The translations under genes were made by a program, and so were the position numbers. A stretch of 64,000 nucleotides of DNA, from the NCBI GenBank assembly GCA_028023455.1, contig JAQFVV010013352.1, positions 64,001 to 128,000 of the forward strand. Direction: 5' to 3'. Below the pieces are notes generated by a model. It did no database searches. It was given only the letters and a program-made list of their open reading frames with translations, and had not been told where the DNA came from. Origin of the DNA: Epiperipatus broadwayi (Eukaryota > Onychophora > Udeonychophora > Euonychophora > Peripatidae). This document shows positions 26,000 through 37,816 of this stretch, in pieces (position 1 is the stretch's first letter; each line of letters starts with the position of its first letter).

Positions 26000-28236
26000 C
26001 TCTGTTCTGCTCTTAACTTCATTCAGCAAAATACAAAATATTATATCAAGTAAAGTCCATTGGAAATTTTGTCCATCTTTTTAGAATAATTACTTTTTGA
26101 AATAAAGTTCCTTCCATTTCTCCAAGGTGCCAAAATTTCATGAAAAATTCACAATAAAAGTTCATTTTTAAAATAAGATTATTTCCATACATTAAATTTT
26201 TCCATCTTTATCCAGGTTTATTAAATCATCACAGAATTCTTTCATTTTAAAGCATTTGCCATTATTTTTATATAAAAGTATTATATATCACTTTTAATTT
26301 TTCAACTGATAATTGTTTTACTTTAAAATTACTTTTCCACATATATGCATCCAATTTATAATAACTTGCAAGATTTTCATTATGTTAAGCATTTAAACAA
26401 TATTCTCCTTGGAATTAATAAGCATTTAAAACAATATTTATAGTTGACTGTTAATTTATAGCTTATAATTTAGCATTTAACATAGTATATACCAAAATTT
26501 GCACAGAAATTGAAAAAATATTTTATAGCCATTCAGTCTCTTTAAAAGTTAGTAGATATATTATAAAAAGAAAACAATCACAAATAACAGATAGCAGAAT
26601 AGTAAATATAAAGTTCATTTTTCCATATGTGTTAGCTTGCATTCATTCTTATTTTCTTAAATGGGAGGTAAATTTTCAAATAAGTTTTAATGAATTTCCT
26701 CAAGCAAAACTGGTTTTAATTATTCCATAACAGTCTATGCTTTTCAGGATTAATTATTAAAATAAAAGAAGATTGTTTTTTTATCACAAACATACAAATA
26801 TTATTACAAATAATTTTTTTACACTCCTAAATTTGACACTCTGGTCTTTATGGCACCATCATTGGCATAATTTCCTGACTATTGGTACCTGCATTGGATA
26901 ACTCATATCATCTTCTTTAATTATCATAGTTCCAGTAAGTTTCATATGCAACACTAATAGGGAATATTTTAGTTCTCACTCCATAATAAAATTAATTAAA
27001 ATGACTTCTTAAATATTATTAATCATTTTAAAATATACTCTTAACATTTTACTAACCAGAAAAAATATAACCTTAACTTTTTACTTGACTGGGAGAAAAG
27101 TTTTATAAATAATTACTTATTAAAGATTAAAAACACATACACTACCTAACTACCTTTATTTATAGCTTTTACCATTCATAATTTGTTTGACTATTTAGTT
27201 TCACACAAGAGAAATTATGATATCAATTAATTTCTGACTGGGGTTTTTTCTTCTTCAAGTAATTTATTTAACTCTTTATTTAAATATACTTTTTAATAAT
27301 AAAATGATTTTTTATTAGAACAAGATTAAAAAATATAAAATATTATTGAAACAATTATAATATTAATTTTGATACAATTTTCAACAAAATCTAAAATAAT
27401 TGTAACATGCATTGAATATAAATAATAAATTATCTTTGTCAACCAGGAATTACAATGAATTAATTTGTCTAGAACATGTATGCACATAAATGAACACACA
27501 TTGCAGACTTATGACATCTCTATTGTATAATTTAAAATAATTAACTAAGAATAAAGAATTATTTAAAATACATTATAAACTCCTACTAAATATTACATCT
27601 TATAGCTAAAATTAATATTTTAACATTATATTCTTAACTTGCATAGCATAATTATTAACTAGTATTAAACTATAATTATAATATTATATTAATAATTTTA
27701 TTAATAAGTTGAACTAATATATCATTAAAATAATTTAGATAAGATTTTCAATCTATTAAATATTATATTTCAATCAGCTTTAAGCACAAAAATAACATAG
27801 AATGATAACTATTGGATTTTTTTTATAAAAAACTAATTATATTACATATTTTTAATGAACTGTGGTAAATATCATGGTCATAATATATAACTGACTATTC
27901 ATCTATTTGTCTATATATATGTTAAATAAATAAAAAGAAAAACTGAGTTTTCTTATGTTTATCATTCATTTATGCTTGTAATTTTTATGTTAAATGAGAG
28001 ATTAAAGTGTTCTGAGATTAATTGGAAAAAATAAAGTATATTATGTAAAATTCCATATTTAAATCTGAAATAATTAAAAATATACACAATTTGATTGAAA
28101 TTATAGTTCATAATTGTTAAGATTGACTTTCAAAGAATATAGATGGAATAAGAATAAACAAAATTATACACACATACTACTAAAAGAAAGTATATATAGA
28201 TGAAAAAAAGTAAAGAATCATAATATATTTATTTAC
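26000..28236. other. AT-rich intronic or intergenic stretch
   Basis: Lies downstream of the Ig2 exon of the minus-strand gene. The next exon of a Tie-type receptor should start near an EGF cysteine, but I found no cysteine-rich frame with splice signals here. Nothing else was recognised. Confidence 0.4.
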
Positions 28237-28509
28237 CTCTTACAATCAATCTTGTTGAAGAACATATCGATTTATTGCTTTCGTTAGTATATTTAATTGA
28301 GTAAATGCCCTCATGATGTAATCTGACAATTCCTTCAACTCTAAGTGTTTTTCTTCCTAAACGAAATATATTTGTCATTTCATATTTATTTCTCCTAGGA
28401 GTACTGAACCAAATAGTTGTGTTGTTTGAGTGGTGATTTTCTTTCATAGATAGATAAACATTTTCTTGGTGCAAATCAGTTGTCTTTGTAAGTTCTTGAG
28501 ATACAAAAT
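28237..28509 (-). CDS. TEK-like: Exon: Tie/TEK-like receptor, Ig-like domain 2
   Basis: A 273-bp internal exon. The acceptor TTCACTTTTAG lies just above 28509 and the donor AGAG|GTAAAT at 28237. Both introns are phase 1, the usual arrangement for a single Ig-domain exon. It encodes about 91 residues with NVYLSMKEN near residue 15, TIWFSTP, and a C-terminal core LHHEGIYSIKY then SSTRLIVRG. The pattern [DE].G[VI]YS..Y followed by TRLIVR matches the second Ig domain of vertebrate Tie receptors, including loss of the usual F-strand cysteine. In Tie receptors a cysteine-rich EGF region follows immediately. It acts extracellularly. N-glycosylation sequons NNT and NES are visible. Preceded by the Ig1 exon at 35314-35583. 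A generic Ig receptor is the main alternative. Confidence 0.72.
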
Positions 28510-29009
28510 CTAAAAGTGAAATTAATTTATTTTTTCAACTAAACTTATCAAAATGACATTTACATTTACAATTACATGATTAAAGATGTATAATTTGTAA
28601 GCACAATTTTTAGTATTTAAAATATTTTTTTATTAGAAATTAAAAAAATTAAACATTATTTTAATTTATTCATGAACCTTTTTTGTAGGTCTTTGATCTA
28701 CAACAATCATTACTAATATATATTAAAACATCAATAATATATATTAGAAATTTACATTATTTAATTTAAATTTTGATTTTTTTTCTATTTATGCACAAAA
28801 AGGACAAATAAATAAAGAACAAAATTTAACGTTGAGTTTGATATGACTATATAATCTATCTGAATTATTAAAAACCATCATAGAATAATGTTATTATATA
28901 TTTTGTATAAATGGTGATCATGTGATGTTTAGTATATATTAAGCTTCTTTACTTAAATAATGAAGCTAATAATAAGACTAGATAACTTTATAAATGTAAA
29001 TACATAAAA

Positions 29010-29340
29010 GCAGACAACCCTTAAACAATATTAATATCAATAACAATGAATAATCTCAATCCATTGTCAAGGAAACCTCCTTTTAACAGTAGAAGTAGAA
29101 ATCCATCTGTGGTCTAATATGTTTATATAGATAGTAAACATTGTAACTTGATTACAGAAAGTGAAATTATTAATTTAAAAAGTTTTACTCTCTGTAGTCA
29201 AGATGCAATGTTCATGTCCATATAAAAATTTTACAGCATATATAAAGATGGATTTTCACCTTCATTGTTAAAAGGGGATTGCCTTGACAACAAATTAAAA
29301 TTATTGATTGATATTGATATTTTTCAAATGTTGACTGTTT
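29010..29340. mobile_element. Foldback MITE-like element, about 330 bp
   Basis: Self-complementary arms: AATATCAATA...TTGTCAAGG...CCTTTTAACA...AAATCCATC in the left arm returns as GATGGATTTT...TGTTAAAAGGGGATTGCCTTGACAA...TTGATATTGATATT in the right. AACATTGTAACTTGATTACAG pairs with the inner CTGTAGTCAAGATGCAATGTT. The centre is near 29185. Non-coding. Confidence 0.75.
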
Positions 29341-29654
29341 TTCTGTATTTAAATTTCTTTATAGCAGAAGTTTCTTTTTATAGGCTTTAATAGTTTGTTT
29401 ATTTGAAACCTAATGTATTCTCTCTTCCAAACATTCTTTCAAAAAAAGCAGACAATCATATTTATATAGAGAGATTTTACAATATTTTTGTAGCTAAAAC
29501 ATTTCTGTTTATTCATTAAATTACTCACATAATTATTAGAAAATATTTTTGAAATAGAGCTCTTTTCTTTATCTAATTCATGTAAAAATTTCAAGGCAGG
29601 TAAACCCATACAGATATAAATTTATTATTATAAGCTTCAAAAGCAAACTACATA

Positions 29655-30799
29655 CACCTGGGTCTCATTTTACGTGATAGATAGGTTCCTCAGAAAACAC
29701 GCGCAAATGAAGTCACGCAAAAATAGATGTAACTTACATTGAAAAAGGGGGGATGCTGTCTGTGATTTTTTAAAATTTGCATAAAAGCAAAGCACCAATG
29801 TAAAATTACTTTAAAATTCGTGCAAAAAAAAATAAGGAAATAAAATATGACTAATAAAAAATTTCAAATTTAAAAAAAATTGATACAAGACAAACTTTTT
29901 TAAACTATAATATTTAATTTTATTCAAAATAATATATTTTTATGCATAATTTACAGTACAGTAATTTACATTTTTATACACATTTTACTTGTTTTAATTA
30001 TTATCGCTATTTGCAAAATCAGATTCTCACAAGAGGAAATACAACTAGCGCCAAGTTTACTCTCATGTTGTGTTAATGGTTTTCTGTTGACAACATAATT
30101 AATAATTAATCTTTGAGACGATGATTTTATTAATTGTTTATGAACTTAGACTTATGATAATAAAAACACATTTATTCACTACTGCTGGGAAAAATTTAAT
30201 TAAAACTAACAACTAAAAATTAAATTATTATTTTTGTCTTTAATTTTTTAATTTTCAATTCCATTTAAAAATCAAATTTTGTTTACATCACATTAATTTC
30301 AAGTCGCTGTAAGTAAATTTTAAATTGTTAATTACAATTAAAAATCAGATTTTAATTGTCAAATTTAATTGCACCCATTGCTATTACTGACCTTTTAAAA
30401 ATAAACTTGCAGACACTAAATGATTAATAATTGATTACGTTCTTTTTAAAAAACAAAAACAGAATGTGTTTTAAAATGCAAAATTAACATGCACAATGTT
30501 TGAACAAATTTACATTATAATCTTGTAAAATTTAATGTGTGTATACATAAAATGTGGAAATCATGATTTTAATTTCATTATTGCATAAAATCTTACTATT
30601 ATAAAGCACTGAAAATATTGAAATTACTAAGATAAAAGTTGAATTCCAATAATGTGCTATTACTTTTAATATAACGTAAGTGTGCAAAATTTATTATTTA
30701 AAATAATAGCACATTATCGGAGTTCGACTTCCAGTGAAACATGAATCGCGTAACTTCAAAATTGTGTTAAATAAGTCCGCATAAAAAGAGACCTAGGTG
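29655..30799. mobile_element. Non-autonomous pogo/Tigger-like DNA transposon
   Basis: A 1.15-kb element bounded by terminal inverted repeats, CACCTGGGTCTCATTTTACG at the left and its imperfect complement ending GAGACCTAGGTG at the right. TA dinucleotides flank it at 29653-29654 and 30800-30801, as for Tc1/mariner-group insertion. The subterminal GGTTCCTCAGAAAA...CGCGCAAATGAAGTCACGC resembles the termini of Tigger/pogo elements. The interior is AT-rich with no transposase frame, so movement would have needed an outside transposase. A truncated opposite-strand relative lies at 61020-61189. Confidence 0.75.
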
Positions 30800-33364
30800 T
30801 ACACTATTTTTATGATATTATTGCCATGTTAAAAGATCATCAATTAATAGCCTCTCATTATCATTAAGTTATATAAATATAAAGTTTTATACGTCACTTT
30901 AATACAATAAATTTGCTAAAAACAAGAATATATTACTAATATTGCTGAATTAATTGTACTATCATTATTAAATAATTCATCAGTTAATTGTCTATAGAAT
31001 ATCACAATGATATTTTAAACTAATTTTTGGGATTTGACTGATTAGTAATATTTATGATCATTGTGTTTTTAAATAATACTAATAACACTGTTGTCATAAA
31101 AAAAGTTAATTTACACTTATTGAGACTCAAAAATATCCACTATTATGAGAATGATGTGTGTATATAAAAGAACTTCATAAGTATGTGAAAAAGAAATACT
31201 TGTTTTTGGTATTAATATTTAAAATTACTAGCTAGTATTTTGATATAATCGACAGAAAAATATATTTCATAAAATGTAAATTGGCCTGGCTATTTTAAAT
31301 AGTAATGCTATAATAATTATTAATTGTCAACACACTTCTATGAAATAAAATTTTACATTTCATTATGATTTAAGTATTTTGATATATAATTTGAATTAAT
31401 TATATAAATTTGACAATGTTGCACATTATCAAAAACATGACTTAGCTATTATAACATATCACACCAGAGATTATTTTTGGTTGTATTTTTAACCTTATTT
31501 AACACTTTCTTTCCATCTTATATTTTCATTAATTTTTTTTTTTTTACAAATTTTATTGATAACATAAATTCAATAAAAGAAATTAGTTTAAAAAAATCAA
31601 AATAAATTTATGAATAAAAAAAACAAAAAGCAAATAAATAAAAAGTAAAAGTAAACAGAAGTAAATAGTTAAAAGAAAAACATCATTTATTTAGTTTTTT
31701 GTTAAAAATATATTTCAATAAACAAAATTTTGTTTTTGCAAAAAGTATTTTTATACAATTTTGATAAAGCATTTGTTTTTATAATAAAAAAAACCCATTT
31801 ATTTAAATATAGTGCAAACACACTATGAGATATCTACTTGACCATGATAAATATACTTGAATACAGAAGACTGGAAATTATTCTTATATTAACTTGGAGA
31901 ATAGAAGCAATGTTTTTATTGGTAATTGACTAGGTACAGACAAAATTTCATCATCAATGAATAAACAATAAACAGAAGGAACATTTAATACCCAACTCAC
32001 TTATTGTGTGTGAATTACTGCCTTCAGTTTTTTATTAATCACAATTGGGATTAGAAAATAATAAATGTTTATTTCTAAATCTTAATAACAAGCAAAAAAT
32101 GCTTCAATTTTTTACATTGTCTAGATAAACTAACAGTAAAAAATAAACAAAATAAATATATTTTAAATCTAATATTCAGGGCCAAAGATTTTAATATGCT
32201 TAGTTTAACTTCATAGTCCTCTAGTTTATAATTAAATAAAGTAAAAATAAAATTTAAATATTCTTCTGTTTTAATAGAAAAACAAAAACAAAATTTTATT
32301 TTTTTAATTAATTCTTTTCTGTTATAAAGAACAAAATATTTTTATTGGATTAACTTTACTATATTTTTCTTGTTTTTATTTTTATTTTTTTATTTTTTTG
32401 CATACAAATTTAAATATAGTGTAAATTCTATTTCTGTTTTCTTTTTAGATATTAAAATTAGCTGAGCTATCATTAAAACTTAATTTTAACAGTCTTTTAG
32501 CTTTTATATTGATTTTTATTGGGTTGATCAAGATATATAACTAGTGACAGAGAGGTTGCAATATATTGAAGTGAAAGTTTTCATGGGCAAAAAGCATAGC
32601 AAAATATATTTTAAATCTAAGAATCATTTATGTAATTTATTAAGAGGCACCTTAAAACAATTATACTCTTATTTTACATTAATAAAAAAGCAATGTTGAA
32701 CTAGCACCAATGCTTATTAACTATTATTGCTTGATAAAATACTTTCATTTCCAAGTTAACTCAACTTGTCTTTACAAGAAATTTTAATATTTCTGATAAA
32801 AATAAATTTACTCTTCAAATTGAATTCACACTTTAGTAAACAATTTGTAAATGTTTTTTTAAAAAATTATATATATATATATAATATTTTTAAAATAAAT
32901 CCTTTTATTTAATTTGAGAACTGATGTTCAAAAAAACAAGAAAAATATTTTCACCTTGAATCACAGATCTAGTTGTTTTGTAATTTTAAATAAAAAAGTA
33001 TAAGGTATCCATAAACTAAATAATTCAAGCAATAAAAGGATATCCAGTTTGAAAACAAATTGTATGATCAAATTAAGTAATTTATTGATGCACCAAAACT
33101 TTTAATTTAAATCTTATATAATAGCCAAAATTGTGGTCCCCTAATGTTTATTTGCATTTTAGTGTATTGGTCCTCAAATAAAATAAAATATTTATTTTTA
33201 AAGTGTATATATATATATATATATGTTGATAAGAAGATTTTCATGGGTCACATATATAAAAGCCATATTTTGTGGGTTCATCCATGTTAAAAAATTTAAA
33301 TATATATATATAATTATATAACTGAATATTTGTAAATTCAGTAACTAAATAATTAAAAAAATTT

Positions 33365-33923
33365 ATCCAGTTAGGAGCACTCTCGATTATCCCAGTAATC
33401 GTTGTCAACTAAAGCTTTGAAAAGATAACTTTCCCACAATTCCATGAACTTAATGTTTGATGCTTGCCTGTTAATTAAGTCATGTTTATATTTGTATATT
33501 AGTATAGCTTCCTTTATTTTTTTTATTGTTATTTTTCTCAATTTGCAATATTTTTACATTTTTAAAATTGAAGTCAAAACCATAAATGCACAATTTATTA
33601 TGGTCGTAAAAATAGATACTGAAATATTATTATCTACTATGCAATTTTGTTCCAATTTCTGAACTCATTTTAATAATAGCAAGTGTTCTTTAGTTCTTTT
33701 TTCCAATGTACATCTATCTACATTCACCTATATATCCTCTGCCACACCTACATATCCATTTATAAATGACACAATTTTTATTTATAAATGAGGTTTTATC
33801 TTTGGAGTTATTTATTAATTTGTTTAATGTAGGAGGTGTGTAAAATACAATATCACATATACCTTTATAAATTTTCCTTATAAAATTTGCTTGATCATTT
33901 GAAATATATGGGGGTGATATCAT
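33365..33923 (-). pseudogene. GIY-YIG nuclease fragment of a Penelope-like element
   Basis: Minus strand. The linker FYTPPTLNKLI then DKTSF leads into the nuclease start VIYKWICRCGRGYIGECR, with both halves of the GIY-YIG motif and the CxCG that often sits between them. A stop follows at 33714. Past stops and frame changes, EAILIYKYKHDLINRQAS and a final LWESYLFKALVDNDYWDNR match the distal part of such proteins. No RT is attached; a frame at 34035-34280 upstream is not recognisable. It lies inside an intron of the Tie-like gene. Confidence 0.7.
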
Positions 33924-35313
33924 TATTTTTTATTTGCAGGAGAATCAATATTATTATTAAAATTTTTATTCTTATATTTTGTATTAAAATCTCTAATAAC
34001 ATTATATATATATGATTATAATTGTAGCCAACATTTAACAAGTCATTCGAATATATTTCAATATTTTCCCTTTATTTGATGAATATTTGCAAAGACTATT
34101 ATTTCTAAATAAGAAGGACTTCAAACCTGCAATATTGTGTGATATTGGCACTTTTGATTTATATGAAATATAACCTCTTTTTGATTTATATGGAATATAA
34201 CCTCTTTTTACTATTAGTAAATTAAATGACAAAAGTAATAAAGAATCAAATCCTAATTTCCCTTTCGATTGTTTATGCAAAACTTGCTCTTTTAAACTTT
34301 TAATAAAAACAAAAATTTTGTAACTGATTTTAAATGGCTTTGTATATTAAATATATTGTATTTAATATCTTCCTTTGATTTATTTGATTCAAATCTTGTA
34401 ACTGATTTTGAATTTATTTCTTCAAATTTTGTACATGTTTTTCAAACAATATATCCAAACTCTTATATATGTATATTATTCGATGTCCGTATTTTTAAAG
34501 CAATATACGTAATTACATAACTGAATATTTGTAAATATAGTAACTAAATGAAAGTGTTTCTTAAAAATATGTATTACTATCTATTACACATGATTAAAGG
34601 TTACTAAACTGAAGAATGTTGTTTGCAATATTGGTCTGCCAACACAATTAGACTGAGAAACTTTGAAATATTCTATTGTCATATTACATTACCATTCACA
34701 CTGAACTGTGTAAAAATTTGAAGAAAATATATTTATTCTAATCCCAAAATCTTTCACTGTCGTCTATACATATATGCAAAACTTGAAGAAAGTCCATTTT
34801 GTATATATAGATTAAAATTGACTATCAATATTTCTGTTTTATTAGGACAGTGGTTTAAAATGTTACGTTTTACATAAACAATCAAAAAAATTAAGACTTT
34901 GTTTTTTCTTTCTATTTTAATTAATAATAAATGTCTAAAATTTCTTTTTCAAATTGAACGACAGCAGTTTTCTGAAAACGTATAATGCTGACTACTGTGT
35001 CTGATTGAAAACTTACAGAATCGATTTGAATGTGATGTGAAATGTAGTGCTCCAACAATATTATGTTGGTAACTCTCAAATATTTCACTGTTATATTACA
35101 TTATCATCAAAACTTAACACATGCACAAAATTTGAAGAAAATGTATTTAGCCTAAGAAGATTAAAAATTGATCATAAAATTTGACTCAAACATAGACAAA
35201 TTTTAAATTAAATAAAAAACACTTAATAATCCTAGATCAAACCTATATGAAATTTTATAATAATAATAGCATTTAATCATGAGCTAAAACTAAAACATAT
35301 TTTTACTGCTTAC

Positions 35314-35583
35314 CTGTATTTGGAGAAAAAATTCTTATTATTTCAGAATGTACATATTTTTCATTGGAGCATGAGATAGCTTGATATTTATTAGCATCAA
35401 TGCCTGACATATCGATTTTATGAAAACTATTATGCAGAGATGAATTTTGAGAAGAAGCGATGACTGTAGAAGATCCAAATATTTTAATTTTAATTTCTTG
35501 AGAGGAATAACAAGATATGCCACCGCTATTGTTAGCACTGCTGTGAAATTGATAATCAATTAATAAAATATCCATTAAGTTTT
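35314..35583 (-). CDS. TEK-like: Exon: Tie/TEK-like receptor, Ig-like domain 1
   Basis: A 270-bp exon with phase 1 introns on both sides. The acceptor TTTTTTTTAG lies just above 35583; the donor ACAG|GTAAGCA is at 35314. Near the N-terminus, NLMDILLIDYQF mirrors the start of the mature Tie2 ectodomain (MDLILIN). SGGISCYSSQ carries the B-strand cysteine, and NKYQAISCSNEK then SEIIRIFSP carries the F-strand cysteine and a G strand like the EAIRIR of Tie receptors. About 50 residues separate the cysteines, normal for an Ig fold. Sequons NNS and NSS are present. It is followed 6.8 kb downstream by the Ig2 exon. Predicted to lie in the ligand-facing ectodomain. Orthology to Tie rather than another Ig-EGF receptor is inferred from these two exons only. 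Confidence 0.75.
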
Positions 35584-35754
35584 CTAAAAAAAAACAAAAA
35601 AAAAACAACAATTTAAGTTAATTTTGTATTACATTAAATGATTAAAAATATAGTAGATAATTTAAGTAACTTTATCTTCAGATATTAAAAAAAACATCAT
35701 ATGAAATATCACCTATGTTATTCTTATAAGTAAGTTACATTTATACAAAAGTAA

Positions 35755-36020
35755 GAAGGGCCTCATGGTGTAGTGGCATTTTTTCTAATTGCCACACCTT
35801 CAAAACTATTCTAACCTGATAAATTTAGGTTTTCTACTTTGGCAACATATCGCAGTCAACTATCATTTAATATTATTTTATAGATCTCGGGACATGGATG
35901 GAACTTAATCAAACCACCTCCAGTTTTCAAGATAATAAGGAAGACGATGTACAATGTATCCGCCTGTATTTTTTTATAAGGGCTTATTGGAAGAATTTTG
36001 TTATACAGTGGAATATATAA
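35755..36020 (+). repeat. Possible tRNA-derived SINE
   Basis: Starts with GGGCCTCATGGTGTAGTGGC, a good box A context. The expected box B is degenerate (TTTAGGTTTTCTACTT). The body is less AT-rich than its surroundings up to about 36010. No second copy was seen in the window, so this is tentative. Confidence 0.4.
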
Positions 36021-37319
36021 CGTTGTTTTATTTTAATTTTACTTTTAAACGCATGCATAAGTGCACTATTAAAACAATTTAATATTCATAAAATATTCAA
36101 AATATATTTCTAATTTACAAAATTGTAATAAGAGAATAAATTATATAAACTTCCAAAGACATTGTTGACTTAATATCTGAAACTTAATCAATACATGTAT
36201 TCTAATGATCAGATAATGTTATTTATATGTTTTAAATCACCAGGATATGAGTATAAAGCACAATTAAATCATAAAATCACAGATGATTTGCACTTCACAA
36301 TATTTTATGATTTGTGAACACTTTGAAAGTCAATTTCAAGATTTGAACTGGATTCATATGCACACTAAACTCCCATCTTTCTATAACAGTAATTTATATG
36401 ACAAGAATTTTAGACACATAGAGCATGAGATAACAAATAATCCCAAAAGACATATATGCCAAAAAATTAGGTGACTTCATTAATAATTTTAGCATAAAAT
36501 TTACTTTATAGTATTACCAACAAACTATAACAATATTCTTAGATAATAAAAGCAATAAACAAAAATATGAATACAAGTTACGATTCTAAAATCGTTTCTT
36601 CAATAAAATCATTTATCAAATTTTATGGTTCTTAAAACATAAATGAATTTTTTAAAGTATAAAATGTCAATTTAGTTTTTTAAATTAAAAATGTTTAAAT
36701 AAATAATAGCTTACAAATTTGTTCATTACTACTCATATTCAATTTATAAGAGTGTGTGTATAAAAACACATTATTTTAACCATTTCTGTTTTCCTTTGCT
36801 TGTTAAAATGTGATTTATACATGAATTTGGGTAAAGTTTTTGAAATACTATTTTAGTTAATAATGCTAATAAAATTATTCTTTCTTAAGTGTATAAAAAT
36901 TACTCTTTCTTAAGTGTATATGTAAATAAAACATATTTTCAGTATTCTTTATCATATCGGTTTGTATCATAATAAATTAATTTTTAAAGGTTAAAAATAA
37001 AAATATTCTTCTATTGCCTTTTAAAGAATCAAACATTAATCTACTAGGGGCTTATAAAAATAACTCTGTTTTTTAATGAAACATGCATGACTCATGTTAT
37101 TTAAACAACTGTAAATACTATTACATGCAATTCGTTTTTATTTAAATATAAACAATAGTCCACTGTATACTATTCTGTAAAACTGTTTCATAGCCCACAG
37201 TATATAACTTCTATGGAAAAAAAGAAAAAGTTTTTTAGCCTTTTTACATGAAGATTGCATTTTGATTACTGATACAAATATTAAACCTATATCCTCTTAT
37301 TAATATACTTAAAAAAGGC

Positions 37320-37391
37320 AAAACAAAATAAGAAATGGTTCTCACATTACACCAATATATTGAAATGGTTCTCACATTACACCAATATATT
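37320..37391 (+). repeat. Short tandem duplication
   Basis: GAAATGGTTCTCACATTACA followed by CCAATATAT occurs twice back to back, a unit of about 30 bp. Confidence 0.85.
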
Positions 37392-37477
37392 TTTTTACTG
37401 TTTTATGACATAAATATTTGTGTTATTGTTGAATAGTTTTAATATTATGATACCTCTTTTTGATATATTTATGTCAA

Positions 37478-37585
<108 letters not shown>

Positions 37586-37816
37586 CCATTCAATATTTTT
37601 TCATGGTATCCATTACTATTACATTTTATCCATATTTTTTTGAACATATAAGTGAAATTATTATTATGAGAATATGGATATAAGGTAATATATTAATATT
37701 TACATTAAAATCTTATATTAATCATAGTTTGCAAGTAGTCTATATTAGTTAATTAAAAGTATAATTCATATTTCATTGGAAATAAATTTTATATATACAT
37801 ATTGTAATGGTACAGA

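Larger units (their letters stand above)
28510..35313 (-). other. Intron of the Tie-like gene with inserted repeats
   Basis: Phase 1 intron of 6.8 kb between the Ig1 and Ig2 exons, running from donor GTAAGCA (top at 35313) to acceptor TTTTAG (bottom at 28510). It hosts a foldback (29010-29340), a pogo/Tigger-like element (29655-30799) and a GIY-YIG remnant (33365-33923). The stretch 30810-33360 holds only A/T-rich sequence and small TA tracts. Confidence 0.65.

Noticed and set aside
33444-33662. 72-codon plus-strand hydrophobic frame
   Set aside because: Antisense to the GIY-YIG relic tail; composition is explained by A/T richness.
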